A stretch of 64,000 bases of DNA, from NCBI RefSeq assembly GCF_003096715.1, contig NZ_QEOL01000013.1, forward strand, positions 124,001-188,000. Reading direction: 5' to 3'. This stretch comes from Paraburkholderia silvatlantica. Its GTDB lineage: Bacteria > Pseudomonadota > Gammaproteobacteria > Burkholderiales > Burkholderiaceae. Below are positions 42,803 to 51,530 of the stretch, piece after piece. A program made the position numbers and the translations under genes. A model generated the notes under the pieces. The model worked only from the letters and a program-made list of their open reading frames with translations. It did no database searches and was not told the DNA's origin. Numbering within the stretch: the first letter of the stretch is position 1; every line of letters starts with the position of its first letter.

Positions 42803-43810
42803 ATGTCCACGACCCATACGACCTCCACATCGTCCTTTTCGTCCAAGCCCGACATCGAGACCGACATGCCGCGCGATTCCCTGTCCGCCGAGCCGTCCGC
42901 GGGCACCCGTCCGTCCGCCGTGCCCGCCGCTCCGTCGGCCGCCGTGCGCAAGCGTCCCGCGCACGCCTGGCGCCGCCTGCGCTCGCTGAACCTGTGGCTC
43001 GGCGCCGCGATCGTGCTCGGCGTGGCGTGTTGCGCCGTGTTTGCGCCGTGGCTCTCGCCGCACGATCCGCTCGGCCAGGACCTGCTGCACATGCTGACGC
43101 CACCCGCCTGGATGGAAGGCGGCGACGCCGCGTTTCCGCTCGGCACCGACAGCCTGGGCCGCGACGTGCTGTCCCGTCTGCTGTACGGCAGCCGCGTCGC
43201 GCTGACGGTCGCAGTGATCGCGGCGTTCGGCGCGGGGCTCGTCGGCAGCGCGCTTGCGATCCTTGCCGGCTACTTCGGCGGCTGGGTCGACCGCACGGTC
43301 AGCTATCTCGTGGACCTGTGGATGTCGTTTCCGCCCGTCGTGCTCTCGCTCGTGCTGATGGTGAGCCTCGGCGTGGGCATCGATAACGTGATCCTGTCGA
43401 TCGTGCTCGTCGACTGGACCCGCTTTTGCCGCGTCGTGCGCGCCGAGGTGATGGTCGTGCGCCAGCGTGATTACGTCCTGGCCGCGCAGTTGCTCAATCT
43501 CTCGCACCTGCGCATCATGCTGCGCGAAATCGTGCCGGCGGCATTGCCGCTCATGATCACGTTGTTCTCGCTTGAGATGGGCGTCGCGATCACTGTCGAG
43601 GCGCTGCTGAGTTTTATTGGTCTGAGCGTGCCCGCCAACGTGACCGCGTGGGGCGTGATGATCGCCGACGCGCGCGTGTCGATGCACGAATCGCCGACGG
43701 GGCTGCTGTTTCCGATGCTGGCGATCGTCGTCACGGTGCTCGGCTGCAATCTGCTCGGCGACGGCTTGCGCGTCGCGCTCGATCCGCGCATGCGCGGCAG
43801 GGGGGAATGA
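42803..43810 (+). CDS. oligopeptide-type ABC transporter permease (DppC-like)
   Basis: A 335-residue permease with a polar, Ser/Thr-rich N-terminal tail of about 55 residues, then about six membrane segments. The DppC hallmarks are FPLGTDSLGRDVLSRLLYGSRVALTVA (about 110-135) and ITVEALLSFIGLSVPANVTAWG near residue 275. The ATG at 42803 follows the DppB-like gene by 19 bases. It overlaps the ATPase gene by four bases. Confidence 0.87.
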   Translation: MSTTHTTSTSSFSSKPDIETDMPRDSLSAEPSAGTRPSAVPAAPSAAVRKRPAHAWRRLRSLNLWLGAAIVLGVACCAVFAPWLSPHDPLGQDLLHMLTPPAWMEGGDAAFPLGTDSLGRDVLSRLLYGSRVALTVAVIAAFGAGLVGSALAILAGYFGGWVDRTVSYLVDLWMSFPPVVLSLVLMVSLGVGIDNVILSIVLVDWTRFCRVVRAEVMVVRQRDYVLAAQLLNLSHLRIMLREIVPAALPLMITLFSLEMGVAITVEALLSFIGLSVPANVTAWGVMIADARVSMHESPTGLLFPMLAIVVTVLGCNLLGDGLRVALDPRMRGRGE

Positions 43811-45726
43811 CCATGCTCGCACCTCATCACGATGAGGCGGCAACGGACGCCGCGCCGGACGCCGAAGCCGCCGAGCCCGTCCTCGCGCTCGACGGCGTGA
43901 CGCTGACGGCCACTTTCGGCGCGCAGCCCGTCGCGGCGCTGCGCGGCCTGCGGCTGTCGATCGGGCGCGGCAAGGTGCTCGGCGTGGTCGGCGAATCCGG
44001 CGCGGGCAAGAGCATGCTCGGCCGGCTGATTTCCGGGCTGCTGCCGGCGGGTTTCGATGTGACTTCAGGCTCGATGCGCTTTGGGGGCCGCGATCTGCTC
44101 GCGATGCCGGCGCCCGCGCGCCGCGCGCTGCTCGGCCGGCAGATCGCGTTCGTGCCACAGGAACCGCTCACGGCGCTCGATCCGCTCTGGACCATCGGCC
44201 GCGCCTTCGACGAGCATCTCGCGCATATCGGCGTGCCGGCGTCCGAGCGCGCGTCGACCGCGCTGCGCGCACTCGAATCGGTGCAGTTGCCGGTGCCTGA
44301 GCAGATGCTTGGCCGCTATCCGCATCAATTGTCGGGCGGGCAGTGCCAGCGCGTGCTCATTGCGATGGCGTTCGCGAGCAACCCGGCGCTGCTGATTGCC
44401 GACGAACCGACCACCGCGCTCGACGTGCTGACGCAGACGCGTGTCATGACGATGCTCGCCGCGCAGCAGCGCCAGCACGGCAGCGCAGTGCTGCTGATCA
44501 CACACGATCTGCGGCTGGCCGCCCACGTCTGCGACGAGATCGCGGTGATGTACGCGGGCGATCTCGTCGAATACGGGCCGGCCCGCGACGTGCTCGATGC
44601 GCCTCGCCATCCGTACACGCGCGCGCTCAAGTACGCAACGCCGGACCTGCTCGGGCCGCGTCGCCGCTTGCCGGTGCTGCCGCATCAGATGCCGGGGCTC
44701 TCCGCGCTCGCGGGCATCGCGGGCTGCCGCTTCGCGCCGCGCTGCCCGGTCGGCGATCGCGCGTGCGCTGCGTCGCACGCGGAGCGCGTCGCGCCGAACG
44801 GCCATCGCGTGGCGTGCGTCGAGGCTTGCGAGCACGCGGGCGCGGCCGACGACGGCGCACCGGTGCCGTCATTGCCCGCGGTCGTCGGCGACGGCCGGCC
44901 CGTCGCGGAGCTGCGTGAGGCGTCGCTCGTCTACACGAGCACCGACGGCCTCCTCGGCCGGCGCAAGACGAGCTTCACGGCGGTCAAACCGCTTTCGCTG
45001 CGGATCATGCCGGGCGAGTTCGTCGGTATCGTCGGCGAGAGCGGCAGCGGCAAGACCTCGGTCGCGCGCCTGCTGATGGGCATCGAGCCGCCGACCGACG
45101 GGCGTGTGCTGATCGGCGGCGAGGACCTGACGCACGGCGGCGAGGCACGCGTGCGGCGCGCGCGCGAGCAGGTGCAGATCATCTTCCAGGACCCGCAGTC
45201 CGCGCTCAATCCGCGCCGCACGGTCGAGCGTCTGCTGACCCAGGCGCTGGAGGCCGCCGGCCTGCCCGCGACCGACGCCGCAGAGCGGCTCGCACGCGCG
45301 CAGGCGCTTCAGCGCGACGTCGGCCTGCCGGCCGATACGCTGCAGCGCTTTCCGACACAGCTTTCGGGCGGTCAGAAGCAACGCGTGAACATCGGCCGCG
45401 CGTTGTGCGCGGCGCCGCAACTGATCGTCGCCGACGAGATCGTCTCGGGCCTCGATGTCTCAGTGCAGGCGCAGATCCTGAATCTGCTGCTGGCGTTGCG
45501 CCGCGAGCGCCAGATCGCAGTGCTGCTGATCTCGCACGATCTGGCCGTGGTGCGGTATCTGTGCAGCCGCGTGCTTGTCATGCGGCGCGGCGAGGTCGTC
45601 GAGGAGGGCGCGACCGGGGACGTGTTCGCGGCGCCGCGCCATCCGTACACGAAGGCGCTGATCGAGGCGGTGCCCGGCGAGGCCGGCGTGCCGTGGCCGC
45701 CCGCGCCGCTCGAGGCGGCGGCTTGA
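43807..45726 (+). CDS. fused ABC transporter ATPase (DppD-DppF type)
   Basis: A 639-residue protein with two complete ATPase domains. The first has Walker A GESGAGKS (about residue 60), signature LSGGQCQR and Walker B LLIADEPTTALD, then the CxFAPRC-type oligopeptide zinc-like motif (GCRFAPRCPVGDRAC). The second has Walker A GESGSGKT, signature LSGGQKQR and Walker B LIVADEIVSGLD, an Ile variant. Each half powers one side of the importer. The fusion replaces separate DppD and DppF genes. It starts at 43807, overlapping the DppC-like stop by ATGA. Confidence 0.88.
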   Translation: MTMLAPHHDEAATDAAPDAEAAEPVLALDGVTLTATFGAQPVAALRGLRLSIGRGKVLGVVGESGAGKSMLGRLISGLLPAGFDVTSGSMRFGGRDLLAMPAPARRALLGRQIAFVPQEPLTALDPLWTIGRAFDEHLAHIGVPASERASTALRALESVQLPVPEQMLGRYPHQLSGGQCQRVLIAMAFASNPALLIADEPTTALDVLTQTRVMTMLAAQQRQHGSAVLLITHDLRLAAHVCDEIAVMYAGDLVEYGPARDVLDAPRHPYTRALKYATPDLLGPRRRLPVLPHQMPGLSALAGIAGCRFAPRCPVGDRACAASHAERVAPNGHRVACVEACEHAGAADDGAPVPSLPAVVGDGRPVAELREASLVYTSTDGLLGRRKTSFTAVKPLSLRIMPGEFVGIVGESGSGKTSVARLLMGIEPPTDGRVLIGGEDLTHGGEARVRRAREQVQIIFQDPQSALNPRRTVERLLTQALEAAGLPATDAAERLARAQALQRDVGLPADTLQRFPTQLSGGQKQRVNIGRALCAAPQLIVADEIVSGLDVSVQAQILNLLLALRRERQIAVLLISHDLAVVRYLCSRVLVMRRGEVVEEGATGDVFAAPRHPYTKALIEAVPGEAGVPWPPAPLEAAA

Positions 45727-45850
45727 GAAAGAGGGCGTCTCGCGCACCCGCGGGCGGGCGGGGCGCGGGCACTACAATAAGCGGTTGCATTCCGAGAGCC
45801 TTCGCGCCGGCGGGGCTGCAACCATAAAAGGCAATGAACGGGAGAACATC

Positions 45851-46543
45851 ATGACATCCGCCGAACCGACCACCGTCAAGCAGCCGCGGCGCACTGCGCT
45901 GCGACAGACGACGCTGATGGAGTCGGTCTATCAGGAGATCCTTGCCAGGCTGCAATCGGGACAGATCGGTCCGGAGGACCGTGTTCTCGACTACGAGATC
46001 GCCAAGGAATTCGAATGCACGCGAATGCCCGTACGCCAGGCGCTGCTGCGGCTCGTCAACGAAGGCTACCTGGTCGGCACGACGCGCGGCTTCGTCACGC
46101 CCGTGCTGACCAGCGAGGACGTGCGCGAGATCTTCGAGGTCCGGCGCCTGCTCGAGCCGAGCGCGGCCGCGGCGGCGGCGGCCGTGCTCACCGACGAGCA
46201 GCTGGCCGGCATGAGCGCGGCGTATCGCAAATGCAGGCGTGGCTTCGAGCGCAAGGACATCGCGCTGTTGACCGAGGCGAACGTCGAATTTCGCGGCATC
46301 TGGCTGGAGGGCGTGCTCAATTCGCGCCTGAAAGGCACGATCCTGCGCTTTGCCGATCACACGCGCCAGGTGCGGCGCGGCACGATGACCAAGCCGGGCA
46401 CGCTGGAACTGATCGTCGACGGCATGCAGACACTGCTCAAGGGTTTCATGGAGCGCGACCCGGTGCGGGTGCGCGCGGGGACGCTCGCGTTCATCGACGA
46501 CGCCGAGCAGCAGTATTTCCTTGCCGTCGACGAAGCCGGCTGA
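45851..46543 (+). CDS. GntR/FCD regulator embedded in the catabolic operon
   Basis: A 230-residue regulator. The winged HTH lies at about residues 20-85 (LMESVYQEILARLQSGQIGPEDRVLDYEIAKEFECTRMPVRQALLRLVNEG), and the helical FCD domain at about 95-225. The ATG at 45851 follows CGGGAG. It sits 124 bases after the transporter ATPase and its stop overlaps the next start (TGATG). It is the only regulator inside the palindrome-marked gene set, so I infer that it binds ATTCTGAATTCAGAAT. No copy was found in front of this gene itself. Confidence 0.86.
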   Translation: MTSAEPTTVKQPRRTALRQTTLMESVYQEILARLQSGQIGPEDRVLDYEIAKEFECTRMPVRQALLRLVNEGYLVGTTRGFVTPVLTSEDVREIFEVRRLLEPSAAAAAAAVLTDEQLAGMSAAYRKCRRGFERKDIALLTEANVEFRGIWLEGVLNSRLKGTILRFADHTRQVRRGTMTKPGTLELIVDGMQTLLKGFMERDPVRVRAGTLAFIDDAEQQYFLAVDEAG

Positions 46544-47748
46544 TGGCGGCTCGCCCCGACACCGCGTCGCGCGACTTCGCCGGTGTCGCGATCGTCGCCG
46601 CCGCCGAAGTGCCGTACCGCAGGCACGCGCCGGACGGCACCACGACGGCGGGACTGCTCGCCGGGGCGCTGGCCGAGGCGCTCGCGGATGCCGGACTGGG
46701 CACGGCCGACGTCGACGGGCTCGGCGTGGCTTCGTTCACGCTAACGCCCGATCACGCAATCGATTTCGGCTGGCGCGCAGGCCTGCGCCTGCGCTGGTGC
46801 ATGGACGACTGCCATGGCGGCGCGAGCGGCGTGAACCTGCTTCAGCACGCGGCGCGCGCCATCCAGGCGGGCGACGCCGAAGTCGTCGTCCTCGTGAGCG
46901 GCGATCATTTCGAAGCCGCCGATTTCACGGCGCTCGTCGAGAACTACAATGCCACCACGCGTGCCTATCTGCGTCCGCTCGGCACGGGCGGGCCGAATCC
47001 GCTGTTCGCGATGCTCACGCAGCGTCAGATGGCCGCCACCGGCCTTACGCGCGACGACTACGCCGCGCTGTGCATCGCGCAGCGCGCGTGGGCCGCGCGC
47101 AATCCGCGCGCCGTGTATCGCGAGCCCCTCACGCGCGAGGCTTACTTCGCCGCGCCGCCCGTTGCCGAGCCGCTGTGCCGCCTTGACTGCGTGCCCGTCG
47201 TTTCGGGCGCCAATGCGCTCGTGCTCGCGGCGGCAACGCACCGCTGCGTGCGCGCGGCGCCCGTCGGCATCCGCGCCCTGCGCGCGTCCTACAACTTCGA
47301 TCATCAGCATGGCGACGGACTCGTCACCGGGCTCGCGTCGATTCGCGAGGCGCTGTGGCGCGACGCCGGGCTCTCGCCCGCGCAGATGGACGTCGTCTCC
47401 GTCTACGACGACTATCCGGCGATGATCGTCGCGCAGCTCGCCGATCTCGGTTTCGCCGACCCCACCGGCCCTGACGCCCTGCGCACGCTGATTCACCAGC
47501 GCATCGCGACGCGCGCGCTGGCCGTCAATCCGTCGGGCGGACAGCTTTCGGTCGGACAGGCGGGCGCGGCGGGCGGCATGCACGGTCTCGTCGAGGCGGT
47601 CACGCAGCTGCGCGGCGAGGCCGGCGAGCGGCAGGTCGACGGCGCACGTTTCGCCGTCGTCAGCGGATACGGGATGGTGCAGTACCGCTATGGGATGTGC
47701 GCCAACGCCGTCGTGCTGGAGCGCGCGGAGGCTTCATGGCGACGATGA
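46543..47748 (+). CDS. thiolase-like protein lacking the nucleophilic cysteine (SCP-x/Ltp2-like)
   Basis: A 401-residue thiolase-superfamily protein of the SCP-x/lipid-transfer type. Where thiolases have a nucleophilic Cys in CxSG, this reads CHGGASG with Gly93 in that place. C-terminal thiolase landmarks are NPSGGQLSVGQAGAAGG. Cysteine-less members paired with a DUF35 partner (steroid-degrading Ltp2-ChsH2) are retro-aldolases that cleave hydroxyacyl-CoA side chains. The DUF35 gene follows directly, overlapping by 13 bases, so retro-aldol cleavage of an acyl-CoA is the best guess. It is translationally coupled to the GntR gene. Confidence 0.78.
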   Translation: MAARPDTASRDFAGVAIVAAAEVPYRRHAPDGTTTAGLLAGALAEALADAGLGTADVDGLGVASFTLTPDHAIDFGWRAGLRLRWCMDDCHGGASGVNLLQHAARAIQAGDAEVVVLVSGDHFEAADFTALVENYNATTRAYLRPLGTGGPNPLFAMLTQRQMAATGLTRDDYAALCIAQRAWAARNPRAVYREPLTREAYFAAPPVAEPLCRLDCVPVVSGANALVLAAATHRCVRAAPVGIRALRASYNFDHQHGDGLVTGLASIREALWRDAGLSPAQMDVVSVYDDYPAMIVAQLADLGFADPTGPDALRTLIHQRIATRALAVNPSGGQLSVGQAGAAGGMHGLVEAVTQLRGEAGERQVDGARFAVVSGYGMVQYRYGMCANAVVLERAEASWRR

Positions 47749-48041
47749 CCGTCCATGCCTGTGCCGCGTGCGGGCAACGCGAATTTCCGGAGAGGCTGCT
47801 GTGCCCGGCGTGCGGCGGGCGCGATTTCGTCGACGTCGATGCCGGATGCGGGAGTGTCGAGGACGTCACCGCGCTGCATCGGCGGGCGGGGAGCGGTGCC
47901 GGCGAACTGGCCTGGCTTGCTACCGTGCGCACCGACGCCGGGCCGCGCGTGATTGCGCAGCTCGAAGGCCCGCTGGAGGCGGGCGCGGCTGTCAAGCTGC
48001 GCCTCGGCGCGGACGGCGCGATACGCGCGCGTCAGATGTAG
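47736..48041 (+). CDS. DUF35 OB-fold/zinc-ribbon partner protein
   Basis: A 101-residue protein with an N-terminal rubredoxin-like zinc ribbon (CAACGQREFPERLLCPACGG, four Cys at residues about 9-26) and a C-terminal OB-fold, the DUF35/ChsH2 pattern. Such proteins form complexes with thiolase-like enzymes and shape their active site. The start at 47736 lies inside the thiolase-like gene. It is the last gene of the plus-strand operon and convergent with the acyl-CoA ligase. Confidence 0.8.
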   Translation: MATMTVHACAACGQREFPERLLCPACGGRDFVDVDAGCGSVEDVTALHRRAGSGAGELAWLATVRTDAGPRVIAQLEGPLEAGAAVKLRLGADGAIRARQM

Positions 48042-48137
48042 CTTCGGACTGCGCCGCCTACACCCGCTACACCCGCACGGCAGCCTGCACCGGACGCGGC
48101 GACTGCCACCGCGCGTCCAGCACGCGCGCGATTTTCG

Positions 48138-49805
48138 TCAACCCACCGCCACACGCCGCTTGAACGCGCGCAGATCGAAGCACTGAGGTGCGTTCAGTGG
48201 ATCGTTGCCGAGTACTGCCAATTGCGTCTTCTGCACCTTGTTGGTCGACGTCACGGGCAGCGATTCGACAAACGACACGTACCCAGGCGCCTTGAAATAC
48301 GCGAGCCGGTCGAGGCACCACGCCTGCAGCGCGCGCGCCGTTGCCGCATCGCGGGCGACGCCAGGTGCGACGATCACGCAGGCCATCACTTCCTCGTCGC
48401 GCAGCGGATCGGGCGCGGCAATCACGGCCGTCTGCCGCACGTCGGGATGATCGAGCAGGCACGCTTCCACTTCGAGCGCCGCGATGTTCTCGCCCGAGCG
48501 GCGGATCACGTTCTTCTGCCGGTCGACGAAATGCAGGCTACCGTCCTCGCCCTCGCGCACCACATCGCCGGTGTGGAACCAGCCGCCGCGCCAGGCCGCC
48601 TCGGTCGCCGCCTCGTCCTTAAGATAGCCACGAAAGAAGCCGAGCCGCGGCGCGTCGCCTGCGCGTCGCACGAGCAGATGCCCGGGCGTGCCGCGCGGCA
48701 CGTCGCGATCGTGCTCGTCGACGAGCCGCACTTCGATCTCCGGCCTCGGCCGCCCGAAGCAGCGCGAGCCGACGTGACGCGGCTCGTGGCTCGACGAAAT
48801 CACCGCGGCGCCACCCGTCTCCGTCATCGCCCAGCCTTCGATCAGCGGGAAACCGAAGCGCTGCTCGAACACGCGCTGATGCCGCGGATCGACATTCGCG
48901 CCGTAGCCGAAGCGCACGCTGTGCGGCGGTGGCGCGTCGTCGAGCGAGAGCAGGATCGCGGGCATCACACCAAGGTAGTGGACGATCGTCGCGCCGCTCG
49001 CGGCGACGTCGGACCACCAGGCGCGCGGATGAAAGCGGTCGAGCTGGATGACGCAGCCGCCCGAGAGGACCATCGCCATCGTCGAGCACGCGAGCGCGTT
49101 CATGTGAAAGAGCGGCAGTGGAGTGATGAGCCGCTCGACGCCGGGCCGCACTTCGCACAGGCCGCCCTCGTCGAGATACATCGCGCCGATCGAAACGAAG
49201 TAGCGATTGTCGAGGATGCAGCCCTTCGGCTTGCCGGTCGTCCCCGACGTGTAGAGGATCGCGCATTCGTCGTCGAGACTCGGCACATGCGTGGCTGTGT
49301 CCGTATCGTTCGCGTCTCCGGCATCTGTGGCGTCAGGCAGCGGGCCGGCGTCGGCGTCGGCGATCGGCACGTGCAGCGCGGGCGTGTCGAGCGCCGCGCG
49401 CAACAGCGGCAGCGTGCGCGCGACGCCGACCGCCAGCGCGATCTCGCTGTGTTGCGCGACGTAGGCGATCTCGTGCGGCCGCGCGTCGGGGTTGAGCGGC
49501 ACCACGCCGACGCCGAGCGAGTTCAGCGCAAAGAAATGGAAAAAGAACGCGGGCCGGTTCTCGAGCAGCAGCGCGACGCGCATCCCCGCGCGGTAGCCCG
49601 CTGCGCGGTAGCGCGCGGCCTGCCGCTCGATTTCGGCGAGCGTCTGCGCGTACGTCAGCGTGAGCGCGCCGGGCGCGGCATCGCCGGGGGCCGCGTAGTG
49701 GCGCAGCGCCGAGGCCGGAACGTGCACGAAGTGGTGATCGGGAAGGCGTGCCGCCGTCTGCGCGAACGCGGCGTATGGCGAAACAGGTTGACTGTCGAAA
49801 ATCAT
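48138..49805 (-). CDS. AMP-dependent acyl-CoA ligase
   Basis: A 555-residue ANL-superfamily ligase. The P-loop is ILYTSGTTGKPKG (about residue 187), followed by PLFHMNALACS, GWAMTETGG, WFHTGDVVREGEDGSLHFVDRQKNVIRRSGENI and the C-terminal lysine region near SLPVTSTNKVQK. It resembles crotonobetaine/benzoate-type acyl-CoA ligases. It would make the CoA thioester that the thiolase-like/DUF35 pair cleaves. It reads away from palindrome site 4 and ends convergently with the DUF35 gene. Confidence 0.86.
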   Translation of the reverse strand: MIFDSQPVSPYAAFAQTAARLPDHHFVHVPASALRHYAAPGDAAPGALTLTYAQTLAEIERQAARYRAAGYRAGMRVALLLENRPAFFFHFFALNSLGVGVVPLNPDARPHEIAYVAQHSEIALAVGVARTLPLLRAALDTPALHVPIADADAGPLPDATDAGDANDTDTATHVPSLDDECAILYTSGTTGKPKGCILDNRYFVSIGAMYLDEGGLCEVRPGVERLITPLPLFHMNALACSTMAMVLSGGCVIQLDRFHPRAWWSDVAASGATIVHYLGVMPAILLSLDDAPPPHSVRFGYGANVDPRHQRVFEQRFGFPLIEGWAMTETGGAAVISSSHEPRHVGSRCFGRPRPEIEVRLVDEHDRDVPRGTPGHLLVRRAGDAPRLGFFRGYLKDEAATEAAWRGGWFHTGDVVREGEDGSLHFVDRQKNVIRRSGENIAALEVEACLLDHPDVRQTAVIAAPDPLRDEEVMACVIVAPGVARDAATARALQAWCLDRLAYFKAPGYVSFVESLPVTSTNKVQKTQLAVLGNDPLNAPQCFDLRAFKRRVAVG

Positions 49806-49946
49806 GGTGACCAGGATCGAGGGTTGACGGACCGTGCCACGAGAGCGGCCGGTGCGTGTCGGACGAGCGAAGCGAGACGGGCGAATCAGGCGAGGCGCAA
49901 GGGCGCATGACGCAGGCTTGCTTCGTGCACTGATAGCAATACACGG

Positions 49947-49962
49947 ATACTGAATTCAGAAA
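49947..49962. promoter_or_regulatory. shared palindrome site 4 (operator)
   Basis: ATACTGAATTCAGAAA (14 of 16 to the consensus), 141 bases upstream of the acyl-CoA ligase start. Confidence 0.6.
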
Positions 49963-50154
49963 ATCAGCATGTCAAGCGGTTGTATGAGAACGACGGGTAC
50001 CGTTCCGTTCAGCCGAAATCAGCCATCTCGCCAATTCCGTCAAAGAAAGCAGTCGAAAAAGAAGAAGGATTTGCGCTCAGGCAGCGACGGTCTGCTTCCC
50101 ATTCGTTATGCAAACAATTTTGACGCATTCTTGACGTCCATTTTTTACTCTCAT

Positions 50155-50170
50155 ATTCTGAATTCAGAAT
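50155..50170. promoter_or_regulatory. shared palindrome site 5 (perfect operator)
   Basis: A perfect ATTCTGAATTCAGAAT, 127 bases upstream of the porin start and identical to site 3. Confidence 0.7.
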
Positions 50171-50297
50171 GTTGATTGAGATGCTTGCATTCTGGCGTCC
50201 GGACGACCGTCCGCAGCGGTGCCCCGACGCGCGCAGCAGGGTGAAGTCCCATTGAAAAACCAGTCGCTCAACCCTTCGACCGTCTAACGGAATCCAC

Positions 50298-51419
50298 GTG
50301 AAAACTCCTCTTGTCACCGTATCGCTTGCTGCCCTTTGTGCAAGCGGTTCTGTCTGGGCTCAAAGCAGCGTCACGTTGTACGGCATCATCGACGAGGGCC
50401 TGACCTTCTCGAACAATCAGCTCGGCAAACAATCCTGGCAGATGCAAAGCGGCATCTCGCAAGGCAGCCGTTGGGGCCTGCTCGGCACCGAGGATCTCGG
50501 CGGCGGCCTGTCCGCGGTGTTTCGACTCGAAAACGGCTTCGACATCAATTCGGGCAAGCTGCTGCAGCAGGGCCGCGAGTTCGGCCGCGCCGCTTACGTC
50601 GGCCTCGCCAGCAACAGGTTCGGCACCCTGACGCTCGGCCGGCAGAACGAACTGATGGGCGACTATGTCGGCCAGTACACCGCGAACGGCAACTGGGGCA
50701 TCCTGTTTCCGCACCCCGGCGACCTCGACAACACGGGCATCGACTTCCGGGTGAACAACGCGGTGCGCTACGCGTCGCCCGTGTTCTACGGCGTGCAGGC
50801 GGGTGCGGTCTACGGCTTCGGAAACGTTGCGGGCCAGATGAACCGCGACGCGGTCAAGTCATTCGGGGTCAAGTATGCGGGCGGCCCGCTCGCGCTCGCG
50901 GCCGCGTTCACCACGATTGATCATCCTGCCGAAGCGGTGCCCGAAGGCGTGTGGACGTCGACCAACGTCATCGACGGCAACTACGGGATCGCCGCCGCGA
51001 AGTACCAGTCGTTCGGCTTCGCGGGTCAATACACGTTCGGCGCGGCGAAAGTGGCCGCAATCTACACGAACACGCGCTTCATGGGGCTCGATCCGACGCT
51101 CGGCGCGAAGATCGGCGGACACGTGACGTTCCAGATCTTCGAGGTCGTCGGCAGCTACTTCATCACGCCGGCGCTGCAGCTCGGCACCGGCTACAGCTAC
51201 ACCGAGGGCGAAGTTTCAGCCAACTCGCAGAAGCCGAAGTACCACAATTTCGACGCGATCGCCGATTACTTCCTGTCCAAGCGTACCGACGCCTACCTGC
51301 AGGCGACCTTCATGCACGCCGCCGGCGACGCGAAGGTCGCGGACCTCGCGCCAGTGCTGCAGGCCTCGAGCACGGTGAACCAGGTCGAAGTGCGGCTGGG
51401 ACTGCGCCATAGATTCTGA
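50298..51419 (+). CDS. Gram-negative porin (Burkholderia type), second
   Basis: A 373-residue outer-membrane porin. It starts with GTG; the signal peptide (about 21 residues, ending VWA) leads to QSSVTLYGIIDEGL, and the C-terminus is GLRHRF with terminal Phe. It resembles the porin at 24.4 kb in layout but is a different branch. The perfect palindrome upstream ties it to the catabolic regulon, so it probably admits that pathway's substrate. A terminator follows. Confidence 0.88.
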   Translation: MKTPLVTVSLAALCASGSVWAQSSVTLYGIIDEGLTFSNNQLGKQSWQMQSGISQGSRWGLLGTEDLGGGLSAVFRLENGFDINSGKLLQQGREFGRAAYVGLASNRFGTLTLGRQNELMGDYVGQYTANGNWGILFPHPGDLDNTGIDFRVNNAVRYASPVFYGVQAGAVYGFGNVAGQMNRDAVKSFGVKYAGGPLALAAAFTTIDHPAEAVPEGVWTSTNVIDGNYGIAAAKYQSFGFAGQYTFGAAKVAAIYTNTRFMGLDPTLGAKIGGHVTFQIFEVVGSYFITPALQLGTGYSYTEGEVSANSQKPKYHNFDAIADYFLSKRTDAYLQATFMHAAGDAKVADLAPVLQASSTVNQVEVRLGLRHRF

Positions 51420-51446
51420 CCACAGATAATCGGGCCTCCCGGGCCA

Positions 51447-51485
51447 GCCGTCCGTGCGAACGGGCGGCAGCCCTTTGATTTTTTT
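51447..51485 (+). terminator. rho-independent terminator after the porin
   Basis: The stem GCCGTCCGT/ACGGGCGGC (9 pairs, one G-U) with a four-base loop is followed within about 10 bases by a run of seven T. It separates the porin from the binding-protein gene. Confidence 0.65.
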
Positions 51486-51530
51486 CGCGTACCTTCGTCC
51501 GGCGTGCACGCCGGCCTCACAGGAGGATAG

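Larger units (their letters stand above)
49806..50297. other. divergent regulatory region of ligase and porin
   Basis: A 492-base gap with no gene. It contains two copies of the shared palindrome (49947-49962 and 50155-50170) about 208 bases apart, one for each direction. The left 140 bases are the ligase leader; the right 130 are the porin leader. Confidence 0.65.

Noticed and set aside
41650..44158. Minus-strand open frames of about 498 and 468 codons
   Set aside because: Antisense to the DppB- and DppC-like permeases and the start of the ATPase; composition only.
48222..49910. Plus-strand open frame of about 562 codons
   Set aside because: Antisense to the acyl-CoA ligase, whose motifs are complete. 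No family pattern in the shadow frame.
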